Shown here piece after piece: positions 33,571-42,051 of a DNA stretch of 64,000 nt; within the stretch, counting starts at the first letter, position 1; the number at the start of each line of letters is the position of its first letter. The position numbers and the translations under genes are program-made. Where the stretch lies: assembly GCA_016787415.1 (NCBI GenBank), contig JAEUUT010000110.1, positions 1 to 64,000 of the forward strand. Direction: 5' to 3'. Below the pieces are notes generated by a model. The model worked only from the letters and a program-made list of their open reading frames with translations, had not been told where the DNA came from and did no database searches. This stretch comes from Saprospiraceae bacterium (lineage in GTDB: Bacteria; Bacteroidota; Bacteroidia; Chitinophagales; Saprospiraceae).

Positions 33571-33776
33571 GTTATCCGTTATCTGTTATTGGTTATCAGG
33601 GTGATAGAGAGACCATCTGTACAATTTTATGGCATCTTTGTTAGTGTGGCCAAACAAGTGTGTAGATGCACACTACTGGACATTTTTAGTTTGGTCTCGC
33701 TCCACGAAAATGTCCAGTAGCATGGTACAGATGGTCTCTTTATCACCCTGATAACCAATAACAGATAACTGATAAC
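33571..33776. repeat. Family B repeat, copy 2, with a nested hairpin insertion
   Basis: Arms 33571-33622 and 33725-33776 (52 bp, two mismatches) of GTTATCC/GTTATTG words plus GAGACCATCTGTAC. The loop holds TATGGCA and GTGGCCAAAC as in the other copies, but is longer. It includes a second hairpin: CTACTGGACATTTT at 33673-33686 with AAAATGTCCAGTAG at 33707-33720. The right end (33776) touches the stop codon of polA. Confidence 0.95.
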
Positions 33777-36635
33777 CTAATGCGCTTCCAGCCAGTTTCC
33801 GCCCGTTCCCATCTCTACCAGAATCGGCACTTTCAGGTTGGGCAGGGCGGTAGTCATTTTTTCATACACAATCGGTTTGAGGCGTTCGAGTTCGTCTTTC
33901 CGGACGTCGAACACCAATTCGTCGTGTACCTGGAGGATCATATTGGACTGGAAACCTTCGGCGCGCATGGCCTCCCAGATTTGAATCATGGCCACTTTGA
34001 TCAGGTCGGCGGCGGTGCCCTGAATAGGCGTATTGATGGCGATGCGCTCGGCCATGGAGCGCATCATACCGTTGCGGCTGTCGATGTCGCGGAGTTTGCG
34101 GCGGCGGCCGAGCAGGGTTTCGACGTAGCCTTTGCTGCGGGCAAATTCCACGATGTCGGTCATGTAGCGTTTGAGGCCGCTGTATTGTTTGAAATAATTT
34201 TCAATCAGTTCTTTCGCTTCCGTGCGTTTGATGCCCAGTTGTTGCGACAGGTTGCTGGCGCCCGCGCCGTAAATAATGCTGAAATTCACCGTTTTGGCAG
34301 CGCGGCGTTGCTCGCTGGTGACCTGATCGAGCGGCACGCCGTACACACCCGCTGCGGTAGCGGTGTGGATGTCGAGCCCTTTCTGGAAAGCGTCGAGCAT
34401 GGCTTCGTCGCCGCTGATTTCGGCAATCAGGCGCAGTTCGATTTGCGAGTAGTCGGCCGATAACAGGATATGGTCGTTGTCGCGCGGAATAAATGCCTTG
34501 CGCACCTCCCGGCCTTCTACGGTTCGAATCGGAATGTTTTGCAGGTTAGGGTTCTGGCTGCTCAGGCGTCCGGTGGCGGCAATGGTCTGGTTGAATTGCG
34601 AATGTACGCGCCCGGTTTTCGGGTTGATCATGTTGGGCAGCGCATCCACGTAGGTGCTTTTGAGTTTCATCAGGCCCCGGTGCGCGAGGATGTCGGTGCA
34701 AATAGGGTATTCGCCCGCCAGGTCGGACAAAATTTCCTCGTCGGTGCTGTACTGCCCCGATTTCATTTTTTTGCCTGGATAAGGCAGGTTCAGTCGGTCG
34801 AACAGCGCTTCGCCCACCTGTCGCGGACTGGCGATATTGAAGGCAAAACCTGCTTCGCCCAGGATTTTTTCTTCCAGCGCCACGATTTTGGTAGCCAGTT
34901 CGGCCGAGTAGCCGGTCAGAAAGTGCGGGTCGATGCGCACCCCGGCATATTCCACATCGGCGAGCACTTTTACCAGCGGCGTTTCCACTTCGCGGAATAG
35001 TTTTTCCAGGTTATTTTCCTGGAGTTTGGGGGCTAGAAAATGAAACAACTGCACCGTGATGTCGGCATCTTCGGCAGCGTATTCCTTGATTTTTTCCAGC
35101 GGCACGTCGCGCATATTGCCTTGCCCCGCGCCTTTTTTGCCAATCAATTCTTCGATTTTCACCGGCGCATAACTCAGGTAGGTTTCCGAAAGGAAATTCA
35201 TGTTGTGGCGCAGTTCGGGCTCCCAGAGGTAGTGCGCGAGCATGGTATCCCAGAAATTGCCGCGCAAATCGACGCCGTAATTTTTCAGCACAATAGCGTC
35301 GTATTTCAGGTTCTGGCCGATTTTTTCGATACTTTCGTTTTCAAACAAGGGACGAAACTCCTGCACGATTTTTTCCGCTTCGCTGCGGTCGGCAGGCACG
35401 GGCACGTACCAGGCTTCGTGGGGCTTCAAGGCAAAGGAAAAGCCTACCAGTTCGGCTTGCGTCGCATCGAGCGCGGTGGTTTCGGAGTCGTAGCACACGG
35501 CAGGCGCTGCCATCAATTGTTGGAGCAGTGCCGCGCGGGTATCGGGCGTATCGGCCACGTGGTAGGTGTGCTCCACGTTGTGGATGTTTTTATCGGCAAT
35601 GCGGTGTTGCGGCACGGCATCGGCGGCCGATTCGATGGGCTGTGCAGCCGGGTCGTCGCCAAAAAGGCTGCCCTGTGTGCCGCCCGAGGTGCTGGCCGGA
35701 GCACTTTTCGCGCTTTTCCCGGCTTTGGCATCCGATGTGGCGGTTTCTACATGCCCTGCCCAGGGGCTTCTCAGGATGGCGTCGGCTAAGGAGCGGAATT
35801 CCAGTTCCTTGAATATTTCTAGCAGTTTTTCGCGGTCGAAAGGCTCGATTTCGTAGGCCGTGGCATCGAACTGGATCGGTACATTGATGTCGATGGTAGC
35901 CAGCCATTTCGACAGGGTGGCTTTTTCGCCATGGGTACGCACGATTTCCTGTTGTTTGCCTTTGAGTTTGTCCACATTGGCGAGCAGGTTTTCGATGTTG
36001 TCGTACTCTTCGAGCAGTTTGGCGGCCGTTTTTTCACCGATGCCCGGCAGCCCGGGGATGTTATCGACGCTGTCGCCCATGAGCCCCAGCATATCAATCA
36101 CCTGATCGACGCGGCGGATGCCCCAGCGTTCGCACACTTCTTTTGGGCCCCAGATTTCGATTTCATTGCCGACGCGGCCGGGTTTGTACAGGAAAATGTT
36201 GTCGGACACCAGTTGGCCGTAGTCCTTGTCGGGCGTCACCATGAAGGTCGTGAAACCTTCCTTTTCTGCCTGCTTGGCCACGGTACCGATCACGTCGTCG
36301 GCCTCGTAGTTGCTCACCATCACCATTGGTACGCGCATGGCTTCCAGGATTTTGATAATCCACGGAATAGCGAAGGAGATGTCTTCGGGTTGCGCCTCGC
36401 GGTTGGCCTTGTAGGCTTCGAACTGCTCATGCCGGAAAGTGCCGCCCTTGGGGTCGAACATGACGGCGATGTGCGTGGGTTTTTCTTTCATCATCATGTC
36501 CCACATCGTGCGCATGAAGCCCTGCACGGCCGATACGTTCCAGCCTTTGGAGTTCATCAGCGGGCGGGTGATGAAGGCAAAATGGGCGCGGTACACCAGG
36601 GCATGCCCGTCGAGTAGGAAGAGTTTTTTTGACAT
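33777..36635 (-). CDS. polA: DNA polymerase I
   Basis: 952 residues from the ATG at 36635. The frame is open to 36683, but a TACCTTCG -7 element at 36660-36667 and the family start MSKKLFLLDGHALVYRAHFA support the inner ATG. Domains: 5'-3' exonuclease (about 1-290, with DSVDNIPGLPGIGEKTAAKL); 3'-5' proofreading exonuclease (about 370-560) with the DxE motif intact in YDSETTALDA; and the polymerase (about 570-950) with DYSQIELRLIAE, RRAAKTVNFSIIYG and QVHDELVFDV. It acts in repair and Okazaki fragment processing. The TAG stop directly abuts a family B repeat. Confidence 0.97.
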   Translation of the reverse strand: MSKKLFLLDGHALVYRAHFAFITRPLMNSKGWNVSAVQGFMRTMWDMMMKEKPTHIAVMFDPKGGTFRHEQFEAYKANREAQPEDISFAIPWIIKILEAMRVPMVMVSNYEADDVIGTVAKQAEKEGFTTFMVTPDKDYGQLVSDNIFLYKPGRVGNEIEIWGPKEVCERWGIRRVDQVIDMLGLMGDSVDNIPGLPGIGEKTAAKLLEEYDNIENLLANVDKLKGKQQEIVRTHGEKATLSKWLATIDINVPIQFDATAYEIEPFDREKLLEIFKELEFRSLADAILRSPWAGHVETATSDAKAGKSAKSAPASTSGGTQGSLFGDDPAAQPIESAADAVPQHRIADKNIHNVEHTYHVADTPDTRAALLQQLMAAPAVCYDSETTALDATQAELVGFSFALKPHEAWYVPVPADRSEAEKIVQEFRPLFENESIEKIGQNLKYDAIVLKNYGVDLRGNFWDTMLAHYLWEPELRHNMNFLSETYLSYAPVKIEELIGKKGAGQGNMRDVPLEKIKEYAAEDADITVQLFHFLAPKLQENNLEKLFREVETPLVKVLADVEYAGVRIDPHFLTGYSAELATKIVALEEKILGEAGFAFNIASPRQVGEALFDRLNLPYPGKKMKSGQYSTDEEILSDLAGEYPICTDILAHRGLMKLKSTYVDALPNMINPKTGRVHSQFNQTIAATGRLSSQNPNLQNIPIRTVEGREVRKAFIPRDNDHILLSADYSQIELRLIAEISGDEAMLDAFQKGLDIHTATAAGVYGVPLDQVTSEQRRAAKTVNFSIIYGAGASNLSQQLGIKRTEAKELIENYFKQYSGLKRYMTDIVEFARSKGYVETLLGRRRKLRDIDSRNGMMRSMAERIAINTPIQGTAADLIKVAMIQIWEAMRAEGFQSNMILQVHDELVFDVRKDELERLKPIVYEKMTTALPNLKVPILVEMGTGGNWLEAH

Positions 36636-36716
36636 AGGATTTGGACAGGTTCTGGGGAGCGAAGGTAAGGGGTTTTCAAACAAAATATTTTGAATAAAAC
36701 GGAGGGGGTATTTTTA

Positions 36717-36809
36717 AACACGAAGGACACTAAGGAGGGCACGAAGGACACAATACATTCACACACAACCCTTTGTGTCCTTCGTGCCCTCCTTTGTGTC
36801 CTTCGTGTT
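36717..36809. repeat. Inverted repeat, 37-bp arms, ACGAAGG words
   Basis: Arms 36717-36753 and 36773-36809 match with one mismatch around a 19-nt loop. Words of 7 bp (ACGAAGG, ACACTAA, GGAGGGC) are visible. The related TTTGTGTCC / TTCGTG words recur at 48658-48745. It lies in the divergent gap between polA and the SIR2-TPR gene, before the promoter of the latter. Confidence 0.93.
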
Positions 36810-36854
36810 AAAAAAAACAATGTCGCGGCTACTTCACCCTGACATATACTTTCA

Positions 36855-36886
36855 TTTGGTAATGTTGTGTTTTCAGGTTAGGTTTG
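36855..36886 (+). promoter_or_regulatory. Promoter of the SIR2-TPR gene
   Basis: TTTG at 36855-36858 and TAGGTTTG at 36879-36886, 20 bp apart, form one of the best promoter matches in the window. The leader to the ATG at 36936 is about 45 nt. Confidence 0.75.
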
Positions 36887-36935
36887 CTGATATATACTTA
36901 AAAGTCGCCCCCGTCTATACGTACATCTATACAAA

Positions 36936-38819
36936 ATGGAACTACCTAAAATACCCAGAGAACTGGAAGAGGCCATCAAAGAAAATGAACTGATCATTTT
37001 TGTAGGAGCAGGCTTAACATATAACCTGCTCAACGCAAAAGGACAACCCATCAAAGGCTGGAGCAATCTGGTGCATCAAATCCTGCAGCATTTGAAAGAG
37101 GAAGGGCACGATGTAGAAGTATTGTTCCCTTTGGTTGCCCGATATGAACCTATAGACATTTTACACCTGATAGAACGCGATAAAAATATTTCGAGGGAAA
37201 AAATCAGCGATTTTATCAAGGATTTTCTTGACCTCAAGGAGGACAACAATTTTGACCTGCACAGAAAACTTTACCGTCTATCCAAAAAGATAATCACTAC
37301 CAATTATGACAAGGCTTTTGAAAAAGCCAACCCTGAACTTAGTAAAAACACCGCCTTTAAAGGGAAAACCTATGAACTAAGCAGGCACAGGAAACAAAAC
37401 GCGTCTCTTTTGTTCAAGTTACATGGTTGCTATGAATTTGTAGATTCCATGATATTGTTTCCCTCTGATTACAGCAATTTTTATGGAAACCGGCAGGCTG
37501 ATTACTCTATTGTAACCCTGCGCAATTTTATCCTGAATAAATCTATCCTGTTCATCGGAACAGGCATGGGCGACTTCCAGATCAACAACATTTTTCGGGA
37601 AATAAAAAACCTGCAAGGCGAGTACAACCAAAAGCACTTTATCATTACTAAAAACCCACTAGATAGTTCGCTCGATTTTTTAACCCCGCTGATGGTGAGT
37701 GATTTCGCGCAGATAGAAGGGATTGTGGATCAGTTAATTGTAATAAAAGAGCAAAGCGGAAGTAATGATACGGAGCAGGTTAAAACCTTAAAAGCACAAC
37801 TTGGTGCTTCGGAAGAAAAAATAAAAGAATTGGAGGCTTTGAACCACCCCAACCGAGACAAACTTCTGGAACGCGAAGCCTGGAAGTATTTTTCACGAGG
37901 GTTGAATTTCAGTCTTGAGGACGATTCTGAACGTGCAGCAAAAGAATATGAAGTTGCTGTTGAATTAAATCCGGACTTATATCAGGCTTTTTATAATTGG
38001 GGTAATGCACTTTGTAAAATTGCGATGTCCAAATCTGGCAAGCCAGATGAGAAGATATGTTACGAGGCATTTGAAAAATATGAAAAAGCAATCAACTTGA
38101 GACCGGATATTTATCAAGCATTTAATAATTGGGGGCTTAATTTAGGCAAATTAGCACTTAGCAAAACAGGAAATGATGCATATGAATTATTCAATGATGC
38201 GTTTGATAAATTCAAAGAATCTATTAAAATAAAACCTAAACAAGCAGATATTTACTGGGCTTGGGGGACTTTTTTGGGAAAGTTAGCAAGTACCATCGAA
38301 CCAAGAACCAGAGCAGATAAACTATACCATAAAGCATTTAAAAAATATGGGATTGCTGTAAAAATAAACCGAAATTTATACCAGGTTTATAATAATTGGG
38401 GAATAGACTTAGGTAATTTCGCTCCAGTCCAAACAGGAAAGCAAGTGGAAAGGTTATTTTATTCAGCCTTTAACAAATTTAAAAAATCAGTTCGGATAAA
38501 GCAAGACAATCATGAGGCTTATAAAAACTGGGGTACTCTTTTAATGTATCTAGCCAAGTTAAAAACAGGCAATGAGGCAGAAGAACTTCTCGATCAAGCG
38601 CTCGATAAACTCCAAAAGTCAGTGGAATACGGCGGCGACTCCTACAACCTCGCCTGCCTCCACGCCCTCCGCAATCAAAAAGAACCTGCACTACGCCACC
38701 TTCAGATAAGTCTCGAAAACAAACAAGTACAAGCGAACTACGTCGTGGAGGACGAAGACTGGGCCCTCTACTTCCAAGACCCCGACTTCCTCGCCCTGCT
38801 CCAACGCTACCCCTCATAA
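36936..38819 (+). CDS. SIR2-like NADase domain fused to TPR repeats
   Basis: 627 residues. SIR2_2-type domain at about 10-270: ELIIFVGAGLTYN, TTNYDKAFEKA with Asn123, LLFKLHGCYEF with His163, and FIGTGMGDFQI. Asn and His match the catalytic pair of NAD-hydrolysing SIR2 defence proteins (ThsA, DSR, SIR2-APAZ). A short coiled coil follows (about 285-310), then five repeats of about 45-50 residues with a conserved NWG or AWG (YQAFYNWGNAL, YQAFNNWGLNL, YQVYNNWGIDL, HEAYKNWGTLL) forming TPRs. Function is likely phage defence by NAD depletion, with the TPRs as sensor; this is inference. Most of the gene is AT-rich; from about 38600 composition changes sharply to that of the host. It ends overlapping the convergent kinase gene by 6 bp. 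Confidence 0.85.
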   Translation: MELPKIPRELEEAIKENELIIFVGAGLTYNLLNAKGQPIKGWSNLVHQILQHLKEEGHDVEVLFPLVARYEPIDILHLIERDKNISREKISDFIKDFLDLKEDNNFDLHRKLYRLSKKIITTNYDKAFEKANPELSKNTAFKGKTYELSRHRKQNASLLFKLHGCYEFVDSMILFPSDYSNFYGNRQADYSIVTLRNFILNKSILFIGTGMGDFQINNIFREIKNLQGEYNQKHFIITKNPLDSSLDFLTPLMVSDFAQIEGIVDQLIVIKEQSGSNDTEQVKTLKAQLGASEEKIKELEALNHPNRDKLLEREAWKYFSRGLNFSLEDDSERAAKEYEVAVELNPDLYQAFYNWGNALCKIAMSKSGKPDEKICYEAFEKYEKAINLRPDIYQAFNNWGLNLGKLALSKTGNDAYELFNDAFDKFKESIKIKPKQADIYWAWGTFLGKLASTIEPRTRADKLYHKAFKKYGIAVKINRNLYQVYNNWGIDLGNFAPVQTGKQVERLFYSAFNKFKKSVRIKQDNHEAYKNWGTLLMYLAKLKTGNEAEELLDQALDKLQKSVEYGGDSYNLACLHALRNQKEPALRHLQISLENKQVQANYVVEDEDWALYFQDPDFLALLQRYPS

Positions 38820-39740
38820 CCCCGTCATCTCTCCCCATCCCAGCACCGTTTCCATTCCTTTCTCCTGAAAATACGCCCGAACGGCCGCTTCCGGCTCGGC
38901 ACTGGCAGCCAGCACAAAATCGCCGCCCCAGGCGCCGAGGCTTTTCACCACGCCCGGGAAGTCCTGAAAATACAGGGATTTCACGGTGGGCAGTTCCAGC
39001 GCATGGCTCACGAGCGCCTCGTGTTCTTCCAGCACCTGCTGAAAATCGGCCAGCGAGGCGGCCGATAGGCATTGTTCCGTGAGGCGATCTACCCGCGCCA
39101 GCACCGGGCGCAGGCTTTTGGTGAGTTCGCGGTAGCGTCGGATACCTTCGCGGCTGTCCTGTTTTTTGCCGAGGTACACAAACCAGAGGTTCTGGGAAAA
39201 AGCAGGCCGAAAATCGACCGGCTGCACCACCGGCGCCGTTTTGCCACGCTGGTACAGTAGCGGCCCGTCGGCGTAGGCGCAGGCAATGTCGTAGCCCGAG
39301 CCGCCGAGGGTGTCGGCCAGTAGTGCGTATGGGTCGGCGTCGGCCCAACGGCCCAAGGCAGCGAGGAGCGTGCTGCTGGTGCCCAGGCCCCACTGGCGCG
39401 GAAAATCAATGGCGGTAGTGACTTCCAGGCCGGTTTTTTCATTCAAAAACGCCGGGTTTTGTGCCCGGCAGGCCAGCAACATCGATTGCAGGGTGCGGGA
39501 GGTGTCGGCGTCGGAAGTATGGGCAATTTCGAGTCCGGGCAGACTAAATTCTGCATCAAACCATGCCAGCCCGCGTTCATCCAGGCTTTTCCAGCGCAAT
39601 GCATTGCCGGGAAAATGCGCCACTTCCAGCGTTTGCCCGAAGCGCACCGGCATGGCGAGGGCTACCGCGCCGTCGAGCACGAAATATTCGCCCGTGAGCA
39701 GGAGTTTTCCGTGGGCGCGGGTGTGGAAGATGGGTGGCAT
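38814..39740 (-). CDS. GYDIA family GHMP kinase (mevalonate-kinase-like)
   Basis: 308 residues. GHMP fold: HTRAHGKLLLTGEYFVLDGA at the start, a substrate and ATP loop WGLGTSSTLLAALGRWADAD (glycine-rich motif), and the lineage signature SGYDIACAYADGPLLYQRG that names the family. Members lie with mevalonate pathway genes in Bacteroidota and probably phosphorylate mevalonate or a relative; here no other pathway gene is present, so substrate is inferred. The TGA stop overlaps the TAA of the convergent SIR2-TPR gene within TCATAA. It is one of few convergent junctions here without a repeat. Confidence 0.88.
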   Translation of the reverse strand: MPPIFHTRAHGKLLLTGEYFVLDGAVALAMPVRFGQTLEVAHFPGNALRWKSLDERGLAWFDAEFSLPGLEIAHTSDADTSRTLQSMLLACRAQNPAFLNEKTGLEVTTAIDFPRQWGLGTSSTLLAALGRWADADPYALLADTLGGSGYDIACAYADGPLLYQRGKTAPVVQPVDFRPAFSQNLWFVYLGKKQDSREGIRRYRELTKSLRPVLARVDRLTEQCLSAASLADFQQVLEEHEALVSHALELPTVKSLYFQDFPGVVKSLGAWGGDFVLAASAEPEAAVRAYFQEKGMETVLGWGEMTGL

Positions 39741-39865
39741 GGACAGAGGGTGTTTTTAAATTACGTGAGTTTGCTTAAGGCTGAAAAAGGTTCTTGTGCT
39801 AGTGAAATCATCGTGCTATACTGTTCTTTTTCCTTGATGAAAAAGAACGAAAAAATCAAGGCTGT

Positions 39866-39989
39866 ATTCAAATCCTACGATTTTGCCCTCCTTGGAGGCG
39901 GGTTCGCACCCAAACTCGTCCCTCCTACGTCGGGACTCAAACATGGGTGCTCTCAACCGCCTCCAAGGGGGCAAAATCGGGATTTGAAT
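39866..39989. repeat. Rod-like composite inverted repeat
   Basis: Nested, matching arms from outside in: ATTCAAATC/GATTTGAAT, GATTTTGCC/GGCAAAATC, CCTTGGAGGCGG/CCGCCTCCAAGG, GCACCCA/TGGGTGC and GTCCC/GGGAC (39918-39922 with 39932-39936). A flanking dyad CCTTGAT/ATCAAGG lies at 39832-39861. The element folds into a single long hairpin with internal loops. It lies in the divergent gap between the GHMP kinase and truA. No coding frame of note. The rest of 39741-40148 holds only the truA promoter region (GACCTTTG at 40091-40098). Confidence 0.85.
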
Positions 39990-40148
39990 AAGGCCGTCCC
40001 CACACTGGCTTGGCCAATGTTGTGATTTTCAAGTATTGACGCTTTCTTTTTTGTGGGTTTCTATCAAAACGCACGTTAAATTTAAATTTCCGACCTTTGC
40101 CGCAAAACCGGCGGAACAAAGGTCGACATTCCGCCCGACGAATCAAAA

Positions 40149-40883
40149 ATGGCAAGATTTAAACTCACACTCGAATACGACGGCGCGCGATATGCCGGTT
40201 GGCAGTTCCAACGCAACGAACGCTCCATCCAGGGCGAACTGCTGGAAGCGGCATTCAAAATTTTCGAAACGCAGGACGTGGAAATCTACGGCGCAGGCCG
40301 CACCGACGCCGGTGTGCATGCCCGCGGGCAGGTAGCGCACCTCGAAGCGCCGGTAGAACGCATGGCGCCCGATCAACTGCTGATCCGTTTCAACGAACTG
40401 CTGCCGCACGACATCAATATTTTGCGACTGGAAAAAGCGCCGCCGCGTTTTCATGCCCGCCACGACGCGCGCAGCCGCAGTTATGTGTACCAGATTTCCA
40501 AACGCCGCGATGCCTTTGCCAAAAAGTATATCTGGTGGGTGCGCGACCGCCTCGATGTAAAGGCCATGTCCGCCGCCGCCGCCCGGCTGGAAGGCTTCCA
40601 CGATTTTGGCTCTTTCGGCGATGTGGAAAAGGAAGGACAAAGCACGATGGTGGAAATGACCCGCGTGGAAGTGCGGGAAGATGCCGACCGCATTTACATC
40701 CACCTCACCGGCTCGCATTTTCTCTGGAAAATGGTGCGCCGCATCGTCGGCGTACTGGTGGAAGTGGGCCGCGGCCGCATGACTGGCCAAACGGTGGAAG
40801 ATTTCCTGAAAAATCCCTCGCGCGAACCTGCGCGCCTGACGGCCCCGCCGTCGGGCTTGTTTTTGGAGCACGTCAGTTACTGA
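40149..40883 (+). CDS. truA: tRNA pseudouridine(38-40) synthase
   Basis: 244 residues, normal for TruA. It converts U38-U40 of the anticodon arm to pseudouridine. The catalytic aspartate lies in GAGRTDAGVHARGQVAHL; other motifs are ARFKLTLEYDGARYAGWQFQ, FHARHDARSRSYVYQI and FLWKMVRRIVGVLVEVGRGR. It is a single gene with a GACCTTTG -7 element upstream. Family B copy 3 starts 5 bp after the stop. Confidence 0.96.
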   Translation: MARFKLTLEYDGARYAGWQFQRNERSIQGELLEAAFKIFETQDVEIYGAGRTDAGVHARGQVAHLEAPVERMAPDQLLIRFNELLPHDINILRLEKAPPRFHARHDARSRSYVYQISKRRDAFAKKYIWWVRDRLDVKAMSAAAARLEGFHDFGSFGDVEKEGQSTMVEMTRVEVREDADRIYIHLTGSHFLWKMVRRIVGVLVEVGRGRMTGQTVEDFLKNPSREPARLTAPPSGLFLEHVSY

Positions 40884-40887
40884 TTTG

Positions 40888-41070
40888 GTTATCAGTTATC
40901 CGTTATTAGTTATCGGGGGTGGTAAGGAGACCATCTGCACGTATTATTGGTTATCAGGGGTGGCAAGGAGACCATTTGTACAAATGTTTAGCATGCCTTA
41001 TCGAGTAGCCAAAAAATTGTACAGATGGTCTCCTTACCACCCCCGATAACCAATAACCGATAACCAATAA
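40888..41070. repeat. Family B repeat, copy 3, with duplicated inner arm
   Basis: GTTATCA/GTTATCC/GTTATTA words and GGGGTGGTAAGGAGACCATC on the left; the complement on the right ends at 41070, touching the stop codon of the Omp28 gene. On the left the segment TTATC-GGGGTGG-AAGGAGACCAT is present twice (40912 and 40953), so one arm is duplicated. The loop has GCATG and GTAGCCAAAA. Confidence 0.95.
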
Positions 41071-41892
41071 CTACTCGATATGCTTCTCCGCCACCTGCAG
41101 CACTTCCTTGTCCGGGTTGCCGCCGCGCGATACGAATACGACCACGCTGCAATGTTTGGCATCCCAGGAAGGATCGATGGGGATCGTGTAGGAACGTGAA
41201 ATCAATGCGCCCGCAGTGAGTGCTTCCGTCAGGACGTCGCCATCGGGTTTGGACACGATTTTGCGCAGCACATGGCGATGTATGTAGTTGGGGTTGCGCG
41301 TACTGCCGTCCAACTGAACATCCACGATGCTGTCTTGCGTAATCATCACGTTGAGGCGATGTTCTCCAGGCAGGCTGATGGAGGGCGCAATATTGAGATC
41401 GAGTTTGAACTCGCGGGTGCTTTCCTCGTAGTTGGTATTCATAAACAAATCAAGCCCGTAATCCTGGCTGAATTCATCGGCAATGACGCCCGGCCATGCC
41501 GAGCGCGGCAGGAACAGCGAGGTGTTGCCAGGAGGCAATTGCCGGTTGACCGCAGCCGTTGGATAACCTTCGGCAAAGCCGATATAGTCGGCCAGGTCGG
41601 AGGCGCCTTCAATGCGGAAATCGTACAGGTTGGGCGGATTGCTCGTGTACGGCGCCGAAAATCCGATGGCCGCATGAATGGCGACCACAATGAGGTTATC
41701 TGCGCCATAGGTTTGTTGCAAAGCCGCCAGGTCGCGCGTGCCGTCCGGGCAGTTCTGGCAGCGTACGCCGGTCAGTTCTTCTACCAGCACCTTGCGGGCG
41801 CCTGCCTGCAAGTCGGGTATTACAATAGGTTTTTCCTCACATCCTGATAGGAAAGCAAGAGAAAGAAATGTGCAGAGCAGTATGTTTTTCAT
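41071..41892 (-). CDS. Omp28-related outer-membrane lipoprotein
   Basis: 273 residues from the ATG at 41892; further upstream in-frame codons come from a family A repeat. Lipoprotein signal MKNILLCTFLSLAFLSGCEE with the lipobox LSGC. The mature protein matches the Omp28 family: a thioredoxin-like part with KVLVEELTGVRCQNCPDGTR (CxxC), then VVAIHAAIGFSAPYTSN and GYPTAAVNRQ. Function in the outer membrane is not settled; a redox or binding role is possible. The TAG stop is contributed by the last base of a family B array. Confidence 0.88.
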   Translation of the reverse strand: MKNILLCTFLSLAFLSGCEEKPIVIPDLQAGARKVLVEELTGVRCQNCPDGTRDLAALQQTYGADNLIVVAIHAAIGFSAPYTSNPPNLYDFRIEGASDLADYIGFAEGYPTAAVNRQLPPGNTSLFLPRSAWPGVIADEFSQDYGLDLFMNTNYEESTREFKLDLNIAPSISLPGEHRLNVMITQDSIVDVQLDGSTRNPNYIHRHVLRKIVSKPDGDVLTEALTAGALISRSYTIPIDPSWDAKHCSVVVFVSRGGNPDKEVLQVAEKHIE

Positions 41893-41903
41893 GACTTGGA
41901 AAA

Positions 41904-42051
41904 GTTGTTGATGAGGGTTGATGAGGTTGATAAGGGTTGATAAATGTTGATGAGGGTTGATGAGGGCGGCTCGGGGTAAGTTGAAAAACTTAAATTCATC
42001 GAGTGGTTGAATATCAACCCTCATCAACCCTTTATCAACTCTCATCAACCC
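41904..42051. repeat. Family A repeat, copy 4
   Basis: GTTGATGAGG words, core (CGGCTCGGGGTAAG, then TTCATCGAGTGG, then TTGAATATCAACC, about 41967-42020), then TCATCAACCC words. It lies between the Omp28 start and the stop of the DUF6029 gene, both minus strand. Confidence 0.94.
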
